Assembly: GCA_903905285.1 (NCBI GenBank) | Contig: CAIVFQ010000097.1 | Coordinates: 1-5,388, forward strand | DNA from: an uncultured Alphaproteobacteria bacterium | Lineage (GTDB): Bacteria > Pseudomonadota > Alphaproteobacteria > Paracaedibacterales > CAIULA01 | Length of the DNA: 5,388 bases | Reading direction: 5' to 3' | Shown: one piece after another, positions 1 through 5,262 of the stretch | Position numbering within the stretch: position 1 is the stretch's first letter | How the letters are laid out: every line of letters starts with the position of its first letter | Position numbers and translations under genes: made by a program | Notes under the pieces: model-generated | The model's database searches: none | What the model was told of the DNA's origin: nothing | Seen by the model: the letters and a program-made list of their open reading frames with translations, nothing else

Positions 1-5
1 ATTTT

Positions 6-797
6 TTAACGACTGTGTTGTCGCAAACGACTTATCAGAAACAAACACAAGGCCGTAACCACAATCATAGGGCCGCTGGCGGTGTTAAACTGAACCGATA
101 AGAATAAACCCAGGGTCATGCTGATCAACGCAATAATGAATGTTAATGCTACCATAGACTTTGGTGATTTGGCATAAGCTGCGGCTGTCGCTGCTGGTAT
201 AACCAACAGGGCCGGCACCAACAACGCCCCAATAAATTTCAAACACGCCGCCACAGTGATGGCCACAATCACGGTTAACTGACGCTCTAACAAGGTGACA
301 TTCACCCCCTCGGCCTGTGCCAAATCAGGGTTTAAGGTGACCAATAACAACGGTTGCCATTTGCAATAAAGAAAGCTGCCAACCAACAGGGCTGCCACAA
401 AAATGACCACCAAGTCCTGGGGAATGACCGTTAAGATATCACCAAATAAATAATTGGCAGGATCAATGGGCCTTGTGGAAATTTTACCCATCAAAACCAT
501 GCCCAAAGCCAACGACCCATACGATAGAATCGCCAACGCGGTGTCTGACCCTACCTGGGTTTGCTTGGGAAAATAACTAAGAATCAAGCCCACCAAAATA
601 CAAATGGCAAGAACGCCCCAAAACAACGATACGTTTAAAACCAGACTTAAGGCAACGCCCAAAAGAGTACTGTGGGCTAAGGCATCCCCAAAAAAGGAAA
701 GCCGGCGCCACACCAAGATGCAGCCGATACCACTTGTCATCACCGACAACCCAATTCCTGCGATCCAGGGGATGATAAGAAAACTATACAGATTCAT
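6..797 (-). CDS. znuB: Zinc ABC transporter permease ZnuB
   Basis: Inner-membrane permease of the ZnuABC zinc importer (ABC-3 family), 263 residues from the start chosen here, close to the usual 260-270. The protein is almost entirely hydrophobic segments, consistent with a multi-spanning permease. Family-like stretches are FGDALAHSTLLGVAL near residue 35, ANYLFGDILTV near 115, LKFIGALLVPALLVIPAATA near 190 and TASGPMIVV near 240. The frame is open to 824, but the ATG at 795-797 is preferred: it has a clean GGAGG seven bases upstream, and the extra nine residues would precede the normal N terminus. It overlaps the 3' end of znuC by 14 bp, so the two are surely cotranscribed and probably coupled. 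Manganese or iron permeases of the same family are the alternative; the partner ATPase's His-rich tail favours zinc. znuA is not in the window. Confidence 0.93.
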   Translation of the reverse strand: MNLYSFLIIPWIAGIGLSVMTSGIGCILVWRRLSFFGDALAHSTLLGVALSLVLNVSLFWGVLAICILVGLILSYFPKQTQVGSDTALAILSYGSLALGMVLMGKISTRPIDPANYLFGDILTVIPQDLVVIFVAALLVGSFLYCKWQPLLLVTLNPDLAQAEGVNVTLLERQLTVIVAITVAACLKFIGALLVPALLVIPAATAAAYAKSPKSMVALTFIIALISMTLGLFLSVQFNTASGPMIVVTALCLFLISRLRQHSR

Positions 798-1515
798 GAC
801 AACCTCCGTCATGGCGATGGTCATGATGGTGAATGTAAGGGGCTATGCTGCTGATACCAAATAACTGCTGATAGTGAGGGTCATTCATCACCATTTCAGG
901 ATGGCCCGAACAACAAATGTGGCGATTGAGGCAAATGACTTTATCGGTTGCTGCCATAACCAAATGGAGATCATGGGAAACCAAAATAATCGAACACTTT
1001 AAGTCTGTGCGTAAGTTAGCTAACAACTGATAAAACTCTGTCTGCCCGATGATATCAACCCCCTGGGCCGGCTCATCCAAGACCAATAAATTCGGCTGAC
1101 GTAAAAGGGCGCGCGCCAATAAAACGCGTTGCCATTCGCCGCCCGATAACGTTTGCAACGATTGATTCATCAGATAGGCGCCTTTGACCCGTTCTAACGC
1201 TTCATTTAAATCACTATCAAGAATGGGAGTTGGTTGTGATAACTCTAGCAACCCCTTAACCGTCAGGGGCAATAAAGGATTAATTTCAATTCTTTGGGGC
1301 ATATAGCCAATTTGTAAGGGTTGAGCGCGCCAAACGGTGCCAGCTGTCGGCTGAATCAGCCCCAAAATAAGTTTTAAAAGGGTCGTTTTACCAGCGCCAT
1401 TTGGACCAATAATGGTGACAATTTCTGAAAGGCCGACCTTAAGATGAATATCTTCAACAATAGTTTTGTGTTGGTGTTGATAGGTAACACCGTCTAGGTG
1501 GATAAGGCAGGACAT
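784..1515 (-). CDS. znuC: Zinc ABC transporter ATP-binding protein ZnuC
   Basis: Cytoplasmic ATPase that powers zinc import through ZnuB; 243 residues, normal length. All ABC motifs are intact: Walker A GPNGAGKTT at 37-45, Q-loop GYMPQ ending at Q74, signature LSGGEWQR at 123-130, Walker B LLVLDEP with D147 and E148, and the H-loop histidine H181. The C-terminal tail (residues 227-240) reads Y-I-HHHDHRHD-GGCH, with six His and one Cys. A tail of this type is, from memory, a feature of enterobacterial ZnuC, and it supports zinc over manganese. The ATG shares one base with the TAA of the upstream SH3 gene (TAATG). No good Shine-Dalgarno precedes it, so translation probably depends on reinitiation or coupling. 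The last codons contain the znuB ribosome site and start. Confidence 0.95.
   Translation of the reverse strand: MSCLIHLDGVTYQHQHKTIVEDIHLKVGLSEIVTIIGPNGAGKTTLLKLILGLIQPTAGTVWRAQPLQIGYMPQRIEINPLLPLTVKGLLELSQPTPILDSDLNEALERVKGAYLMNQSLQTLSGGEWQRVLLARALLRQPNLLVLDEPAQGVDIIGQTEFYQLLANLRTDLKCSIILVSHDLHLVMAATDKVICLNRHICCSGHPEMVMNDPHYQQLFGISSIAPYIHHHDHRHDGGCHESV
803..807 (-). promoter_or_regulatory. Ribosome binding site of znuB, inside znuC
   Basis: GGAGG on the minus strand lies seven bases before the ATG at 797 and decides the znuB start. It is the strongest Shine-Dalgarno sequence of the four-gene minus-strand cluster. It is built from the two glycine codons (GGA GGT) of ZnuC residues 237-238, so it doubles as coding sequence. 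Confidence 0.8.
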
Positions 1516-2141
1516 TAGTCGAATTTCATTTCATTTGGGTAAATACCCCACAAACAGCGGCGTTTGATCCACCCTTTATAAACACTGTTTTTGTATTTAA
1601 CTTCAATTTTGCACCAGTTTCCTTGGCACTCTACTGCCTTCGCCACAACCCCTGGTTGAAGCTGGGCTATCACTTTAGCTTTTTCGTCTGGGCCTTTGCG
1701 AAGGGGCCTTACTTTGTGCAAAACCCAAACGGTTCTTTTGCCTGAAAGCAGGCTTTTATGAACCCACCCTTCGGCACCTTGCCAATCGCGAATTTGGCGC
1801 CAGGTATCAAATTCAGCAATAATTTCAACCGGTAAGTTTTGTCGCACATAGCACCAGTCGATAGGGTAATTTTTACCAGGCCCCACATGCAAGTTCACAG
1901 CATTCGATCGCAACGACACATACCTGGGCAAAGGCAACGCTGTCGGTTCGGCCATGGTTGGCGAACAAAAAGCGAGCATGATTAATAGACATACCCAATG
2001 GATTTTATACCCAATGGATTTCGAAATATGGATTCGAAAATAAGGGGCGAGCGCCCGGAGCGTACAGAGGGGTACATGAGGACGCGAGAGTCCGAGATTT
2101 TCGGAAAACAGATTTCGAAAGACGAAGGGTATATGTTTCAT
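1515..2141 (-). CDS. Exported two-SH3-domain protein with repeat-derived N terminus
   Basis: 208 residues. Two SH3-like domains occupy about 73-134 ([15 protein letters not shown], then [21 protein letters not shown]) and 136-200 ([31 protein letters not shown]). This matches the alphaproteobacterial bacterial-SH3 (SH3_4/DUF1058-like) family, probably periplasmic and cell-wall or envelope associated; the ligand is unknown. A signal peptide core ([11 protein letters not shown], 49-59) ends with a plausible SPase I site after TMA (A64). Residues 4-45 are encoded by the 126-bp palindromic element and look foreign to the family, leaving a 46-residue n-region. The start at 2141 overlaps the dut stop as ATGA. 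No ATG, GTG or TTG occurs in frame between the element and the hydrophobic core, so this start is forced unless a rare ATT is used. The stop overlaps the znuC start. Confidence 0.88.
   Translation of the reverse strand: MKHIPFVFRNLFSENLGLSRPHVPLCTLRALAPYFRIHISKSIGYKIHWVCLLIMLAFCSPTMAEPTALPLPRYVSLRSNAVNLHVGPGKNYPIDWCYVRQNLPVEIIAEFDTWRQIRDWQGAEGWVHKSLLSGKRTVWVLHKVRPLRKGPDEKAKVIAQLQPGVVAKAVECQGNWCKIEVKYKNSVYKGWIKRRCLWGIYPNEMKFD
1991..2006. repeat. 16-bp partial tandem copy of the palindromic element's end
   Basis: ATACCCAATGGATTTT here is followed directly by ATACCCAATGGATTTC, the first bases of the 126-bp element, so 15 of 16 bases repeat in tandem. It could be a truncated neighbouring copy, a duplication made on insertion, or slippage. 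It lies between the full element and the signal-peptide core of the SH3 gene, adds KIHW-type residues there, and its length (16) is not a multiple of three. Confidence 0.75.
2007..2132. repeat. 126-bp palindromic element inside the SH3 gene (long form)
   Basis: The element is bounded by ATACCC and GGGTAT. Its arms can pair in three blocks: 2007-2012 with 2127-2132, 2019-2027 with 2112-2120 (TTTCGAAAT/ATTTCGAAA), and 2035-2041 with 2097-2103 (CGAAAAT/ATTTTCG). They enclose three small hairpins: GGGC/GCCC (2045-2056), GTAC/GTAC (2062-2075) and GGAC/GTCC (2080-2093). It is 42 codons long and has no stop in the ATA-CCC register in either direction. The minus reading runs [12 protein letters not shown] to ISKSIGY and is part of the SH3 protein; the plus reading runs [11 protein letters not shown] to ISKDEGY. 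The same sequence family recurs at 3756-3800. It behaves like the Rickettsia palindromic elements (small, in-frame, protein-embedded), but I cannot assign it to a named family. Confidence 0.85.
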
Positions 2142-2584
2142 AGGCCAGTCGAACCAAATCCCTTGTCATCACGCTGCGTCACAGACAATTCAGCCTGCTC
2201 TTTCCAGACAACTTTTGTAACAGGGGCAATCACCATCTGGGCAATACGCATGCCAGGAGTCACTGTGAAATTTTCATCTCCATGGTTATGAAGAATAACC
2301 ACAATTTCCCCCCGATAATCAGCATCAATGGTGCCTGGAGAGTTTAAAACAACCACGCCATGCTTGGCCGATAAACCTGATCGTGAACGGATTTGCGCCT
2401 CGAATCCTGTGGGCAAAGCAATGGCAATGCCGGTTGGTATCATGTGGCGATGGGCGGGTTTTAGAATGATATCTTCATCAATGGCAGCGCTTAAATCCAT
2501 GCCAGCGCTGTGTTCAGTTGCATAGAAGGGTAAATCTAACTGGCCACCATGGCTGAGTTTTTGAATAGGAATAGTTAGGGTCAT
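2138..2584 (-). CDS. dut: Deoxyuridine 5'-triphosphate nucleotidohydrolase (dUTPase)
   Basis: Homotrimeric dUTPase that hydrolyses dUTP to dUMP and pyrophosphate, keeping uracil out of DNA and feeding dTMP synthesis. The 148 residues match the usual length and all five family motifs are present: I AGMDLSAA (27-34), [13 protein letters not shown] (66-76), [16 protein letters not shown] (81-93) with catalytic D87 and the base-stacking Y90, [11 protein letters not shown] (111-119), and [11 protein letters not shown] (138-147), the flexible C-terminal lid. It is first in a tight minus-strand cluster and its TGA overlaps the next ATG. The 84-bp gap upstream, after bamE, holds a possible -10 box (TATAAG at 2625-2630, minus strand), but I see no matching -35 and no strong Shine-Dalgarno. 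Confidence 0.96.
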   Translation of the reverse strand: MTLTIPIQKLSHGGQLDLPFYATEHSAGMDLSAAIDEDIILKPAHRHMIPTGIAIALPTGFEAQIRSRSGLSAKHGVVVLNSPGTIDADYRGEIVVILHNHGDENFTVTPGMRIAQMVIAPVTKVVWKEQAELSVTQRDDKGFGSTGL

Positions 2585-2668
2585 TTTATTACGGCTTTAT
2601 TACAGAACGAAAAATCTGCCCTATCTTATACCCAATTCAAAAGAAAATGTTGGTTTTTCTGCTTTACC

Positions 2669-3130
2669 CTATTGACGGGGTTTCGTCGACGCCCCGCTAT
2701 AACGGCCGAAGTTGCCAAAGACATCCCGTAACAAGCTTGATTCATAACCAGAGGTTTCTGTTTTACGGTTGACACATTCAATCTGATGTTCGCCTTCGAA
2801 CCGTTTCACATTTTGAACGATTCCTTGGCTGTTAAAGTCAATTACAAGCACATGTTGTTCAAGTGTTTCTGGGTTATAAAAAGAGGTCGCTGACGTTTTC
2901 TTTGAAATGTAATACCAAGACTGCCCTTGTTGTGTGGTGGGAAACGCAGAAACTGTAGAGGGCGATCCTAGGCGTTCCTGGATGGTTTTCTGGGTATCAA
3001 CCCCAACGTTCACCTGGGCGGCATTAATGGTTTCAATGTTATATCCACGGCTATCTATTCGTGGGCTGCACCCGCTTAACAATGCTAACGCCAGAATTGC
3101 TATGCCCATTATATTTTTATTAGAATTCAT
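2669..3130 (-). CDS. bamE: Outer-membrane assembly lipoprotein, BamE/SmpA/OmlA family
   Basis: Small lipoprotein of the BAM complex, which folds and inserts outer-membrane beta-barrels. The 153 residues begin with a lipoprotein signal: hydrophobic IMGIAILALAL, then lipobox LSGC with acylated C21. The SmpA/OmlA core follows: GYNIETINAAQVNVGVDT (29-46), QERLGSPSTVSAF (51-63), SWYYISKKTS (71-80), then VLVIDFNSQGIVQNVKRF (94-111). The C terminus (LLRDVFGNFGRYSGAS, 133-148) resembles the tail of alphaproteobacterial members. The gene is divergent from the DUF177 gene across an 89-bp gap, an adjacency I recall as common in alphaproteobacteria. There is no good Shine-Dalgarno before the ATG at 3130, only an A-rich leader. 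The alternative ATG (residue 8) would shorten the positive n-region and is less likely. Confidence 0.9.
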   Translation of the reverse strand: MNSNKNIMGIAILALALLSGCSPRIDSRGYNIETINAAQVNVGVDTQKTIQERLGSPSTVSAFPTTQQGQSWYYISKKTSATSFYNPETLEQHVLVIDFNSQGIVQNVKRFEGEHQIECVNRKTETSGYESSLLRDVFGNFGRYSGASTKPRQ

Positions 3131-3219
3131 TTTTTTTCAAACAAGTCGTAAAGTGCTTACATTTTTTTAGGTTTCGCATTAGTTTGGGTTTATGTCAACT
3201 CTTGATCTTTGTTGAGTTT

Positions 3220-3741
3220 ATGGAACCTTATATCGAACTAAGCCGTCTTGTTAATTTAGAACGCCTTTACAAAAAGAATTTAGTCTATTCGCTGAAAGCC
3301 ACACCCAGTGAAGCTTCAGCCTTAGCGCAACGCTTTGGAATCATCAGTGTGAACGAATTGCAAGCTGAATACACTGTTGAAGGGGGGCGCACAATCATGA
3401 AAGGGTATTATGTTGTAGGCCAACTTCAAGCCCAGGTTGTGCAAAGTTGCGTGACAACCTTGAAACAGGTAACAGAGGATGTTGAGTGTCGTTTCAGCTT
3501 TCATGCGATTGACCAAAAATATCAAGACGAATCCTTTAATGATCAGGAAGATGATGACAGAGAGTTTAGCATCGAAGACGTCGTTGATTTGGGCGAGATA
3601 ACAGCACAGTATTTATCTTTGTCTTTAAACCCCTACCCCCGCGCTTCAGAGGATTTAAAGGAAGAAACTGACACCTCAGAAGACCCGCTTCCGTCAGAAA
3701 AAATCAACCCCTTTGCAGTTTTAAAATCTTTAAAACCATGA
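3220..3741 (+). CDS. DUF177 (YceD-like) protein
   Basis: 173 residues from the ATG at 3220. The pattern matches alphaproteobacterial DUF177: SRLVNLERL at the N terminus, SALAQRFGIISVNELQAEY (about 33-51), the conserved cysteine in QSCVTTLKQV (76-85), an acidic stretch rich in D and E (about 99-119), VDLGEITAQYLSLSLNPYPR (121-140) and the closing NPFAVLKSLK. The family's role is not firmly settled; YceD has been linked to 23S rRNA accumulation in plants and E. coli. The frame is open upstream to a TTG at 3184, but those 12 residues (MGLCQLLIFVEF) are hydrophobic and atypical, so the ATG is chosen, although its Shine-Dalgarno (GAG) is weak. In many alphaproteobacteria plsX follows this gene; here dapF does, overlapping by ATGA. 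Confidence 0.88.
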   Translation: MEPYIELSRLVNLERLYKKNLVYSLKATPSEASALAQRFGIISVNELQAEYTVEGGRTIMKGYYVVGQLQAQVVQSCVTTLKQVTEDVECRFSFHAIDQKYQDESFNDQEDDDREFSIEDVVDLGEITAQYLSLSLNPYPRASEDLKEETDTSEDPLPSEKINPFAVLKSLKP

Positions 3742-4586
3742 GGACAAAGCATCCTATACCCAATGGATTTCGGAATATGAATTCGAAAGACGAAGGTTGC
3801 ATTTCTTTTGTTAAAGCCTGTGCATTGGGCAATGATTTTGTGATTGTGTCTGAAAATGTTTCAGACGATCAAAAAGAATTATCAGCTCTTAGTAAAAAAC
3901 TGGCTGATCGTCGTTGGGGCATTGGGTGTGATCAGGCCATTTACGTTCGACCCACAGATGATGTGCACGTTTATCAAATTCGTTTTTTCAATGCCGACGG
4001 CTCAGAAGCCGAAGCCTGCGGCAATGGCAGTCGCTGTGTCGCAAAATTACTAATTCAACAACACAATCTTAAAGGGGCCGTCTTGCAAACAGCAGGCGGA
4101 ACCCTAGATTGCAACCTTTTAGATGACGGCACGGTCAGCGTCATTTTACCAAAACCTGTTTGTGTTAAAACAGTTGATCTTAAACATGGCGAAGGGTATG
4201 CGGTTTTTGTTGATGTTGGGAATCCACATTTGGTTTGCTTTGTCGACGACATAACCGTTTCAGAAAAATTGGAGGCGATTTTAGAAACATACCTTCATGA
4301 AATTGACCCCTCCATGCCGCCTCGCGTGAATGTGGGTTTTGCAAAGGTGGTTGATCGGCACACCCTTCTTTTAAACGTTTGGGAACGGGGAGCAGGATTT
4401 ACGCAAGCTTGCGGAACGGGGGCCTGCGCCGCCCTTGCAGCGGGTCAGGCCCATGGTTTGGTTGAACAAACCGTTCACGTTCATCAAAAGGGCGGGCCGT
4501 TAATCATTCAACTAAATGAGCAACACCTGATATTACAAGGCGAAGCCCATTTAATTTATAACGGCGCCATCTCTATCTTGGATTAA
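3738..4586 (+). CDS. dapF: Diaminopimelate epimerase
   Basis: PLP-independent racemase converting LL- to meso-diaminopimelate for lysine and peptidoglycan. Both catalytic cysteines are present: C94 in ADGSEAEACGNGSRC and C225 in GFTQACGTGAC. Substrate-contact residues of the family are visible as N32 of GNDF, N85 of FFNADG, N198, and E216-R217 of WERGAG. GIGCDQ (61-66) replaces the commoner GADQ. At 282 residues it is slightly long because residues 7-21 come from the short palindromic repeat; the family fold starts at ISFVKACALGNDF (22-34). The ATG overlaps the DUF177 stop (ATGA), so coupling is likely. A GAGGA at 3740-3744 would suit a start near 3750-3756, but no start codon is there now. 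ATG 3777 inside the repeat is another in-frame option. Its 3' end overlaps the convergent LRR gene by 14 bp. Confidence 0.95.
   Translation: MRTKHPIPNGFRNMNSKDEGCISFVKACALGNDFVIVSENVSDDQKELSALSKKLADRRWGIGCDQAIYVRPTDDVHVYQIRFFNADGSEAEACGNGSRCVAKLLIQQHNLKGAVLQTAGGTLDCNLLDDGTVSVILPKPVCVKTVDLKHGEGYAVFVDVGNPHLVCFVDDITVSEKLEAILETYLHEIDPSMPPRVNVGFAKVVDRHTLLLNVWERGAGFTQACGTGACAALAAGQAHGLVEQTVHVHQKGGPLIIQLNEQHLILQGEAHLIYNGAISILD
3756..3800. repeat. 45-bp short form of the palindromic element inside dapF
   Basis: It encodes [15 protein letters not shown] in DapF and aligns with the plus-strand reading of the 126-bp element, with the middle 27 codons missing and a few substitutions (FRNMD to FRNMN, final Y to C). 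The missing 81 bp equal the distance between two TTCGAAA direct repeats in the long copy (2033-2039 and 2114-2120). It can still form a hairpin: TTTCG (3768-3772) with CGAAA (3784-3788) and AAT with ATT, with one bulged G and loop ATGA. Relative to its host gene it points the opposite way from the copy in the SH3 gene, but uses the same codon register. Confidence 0.85.
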
Positions 4587-5139
4587 ATAACATACTCTCT
4601 CCAAAAATTTCTTTTAAGTCTTTCCAACCTAGGGTTCCGTCTTCCCCTCTTTCTTGCAAAGGATTTCCAACCAGGTTCAGCGTCTTTAAGCTGTTTTTAA
4701 GATTGCGCATACTTGCTGGCAAACTTTGCAATTTGTTATAAGACAGGCTCAATTCCGTTAGATTTGCAAGACTTCCCATCGCATCGGGCAGACTAACAAG
4801 TTTATTACCGTGCAGGAAAAGAGACGAAAGGCTTCCAAATTCTTTTGCAGAATCGTCCAGAGATTGAATACGGTTGTTTTCTAAATAAAGGCGTCTCAAT
4901 TGTGAAAGCTCCCCTAATTTAGCCGGCACTGATTGTAATTCATTACTCCCCAAATAAAGGGTTTCAACATCCTGCCATTCATTCGTCGGAACATCTACCT
5001 CTGAAAGCCCCCACCATGATCGATTCATTTCTGTTATTTTCGGGTAACTGACAGCTAAATAATTAGATTCCGGTGATCCAGCATGGCAGTTACCAACGGC
5101 AAGAAAGACTACAGCAAAGCTTAATATTTTGGTTTTCAT
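4573..5139 (-). CDS. Exported leucine-rich-repeat protein
   Basis: 188 residues. A Sec signal (MKTKILSFAVVFLAVGNCHA) has a likely cut after A20; the Cys at 18 does not sit in a lipobox (Asn at -1), so a lipoprotein is unlikely. About four 23-residue LRRs follow, at roughly 57-79, 81-103, 104-126 and 127-149, with a degenerate fifth to about 165. They have the LxxLxLxxNxLxxLP pattern (LYLGSNELQSVP, LFLHGNKLVSLP, LSLSYNKLQSLP). The C terminus is GWKDLKEIFGESMLF. No enzyme domain is seen. Small LRR proteins of this sort are common in protist endosymbionts and are often suspected host-interaction proteins, but the function here is inference. The start has AGGAG seven bases upstream and a plausible promoter. 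The stop lies inside the end of dapF on the other strand. Confidence 0.85.
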   Translation of the reverse strand: MKTKILSFAVVFLAVGNCHAGSPESNYLAVSYPKITEMNRSWWGLSEVDVPTNEWQDVETLYLGSNELQSVPAKLGELSQLRRLYLENNRIQSLDDSAKEFGSLSSLFLHGNKLVSLPDAMGSLANLTELSLSYNKLQSLPASMRNLKNSLKTLNLVGNPLQERGEDGTLGWKDLKEIFGESMLFNPR

Positions 5140-5145
5140 GTTTTT

Positions 5146-5150
5146 CTCCT
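5146..5150 (-). promoter_or_regulatory. Ribosome binding site of the LRR gene
   Basis: AGGAG on the minus strand lies six to seven bases before the ATG at 5139. It is one of only two strong Shine-Dalgarno sequences in the window and fixes this start. Confidence 0.75.
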
Positions 5151-5171
5151 GTCAGCTTATAAATTTGAATA

Positions 5172-5200
5172 ATTATAAACTTTTTGTTACAAACATTGAA
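5172..5200 (-). promoter_or_regulatory. Candidate sigma-70 promoter of the LRR gene
   Basis: A perfect TATAAT (5177 to 5172, minus strand) is preceded, 17 bases upstream, by TTCAAT (5200 to 5195), a weak match to TTGACA. A transcript would start near 5165 and have a leader of about 26 bases. The region is very AT-rich, so a chance TATAAT is possible. Confidence 0.4.
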
Positions 5201-5212
5201 ATAAGGTTAATT

Positions 5213-5246
5213 TATTAACAAAGTATTAACGGAATGAAATATTAAC
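5213..5246. repeat. Three TATTAAC direct repeats upstream of the LRR promoter
   Basis: TATTAAC occurs at 5213-5219, 5224-5230 and 5240-5246, with start spacings of 11 and 16 bp, between the candidate promoter and the IS30 end. The first spacing is about one helical turn, so a regulator site is conceivable, but the surrounding sequence is so AT-rich that chance is a serious alternative. Confidence 0.35.
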
Positions 5247-5262
5247 ACTTTATTTACTTTTT

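Noticed and set aside
10..23. Hairpin CGAC/GTCG near the znuB stop as a terminator
   Set aside because: For the minus-strand transcript it would be followed by an A-run, not a U-run, and the stem is only 4 bp.
604..864. Plus-strand 86-codon frame opposite znuB and znuC
   Set aside because: Low-complexity antisense reading of two well-supported genes; no ribosome site or domain.
2007..2132. tRNA or tRNA-derived gene, because of the cloverleaf shape and TTCGAAA blocks resembling a T-loop
   Set aside because: The closing helix is interrupted and too long, the arms do not match tRNA arm sizes, there is no anticodon arm or CCA, and the sequence is translated within a gene.
1998..2291. Plus-strand 97-codon open frame starting in the repeat
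   Set aside because: It is the element's forward reading run into antisense dut; there is no ribosome site and no recognisable family beyond the repeat itself.
2328..2525. Plus-strand 65-codon frame opposite dut
   Set aside because: Antisense shadow of the dUTPase gene with no independent support.
2676..2696. GGGG...CCCC stem around CGTCGACG as the bamE terminator
   Set aside because: It lies inside the bamE coding end and has no U-run after it on the transcribed strand.
3184..3219. Upstream TTG start extending the DUF177 protein by 12 residues
   Set aside because: The extension is hydrophobic, has no ribosome site, and does not fit the family's N terminus; the ATG at 3220 fits.
5077..5139. 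LRR protein as a lipoprotein (Cys at residue 18)
   Set aside because: The residue before the Cys is Asn and there is no proper lipobox; a signal peptidase I site after HA fits better.
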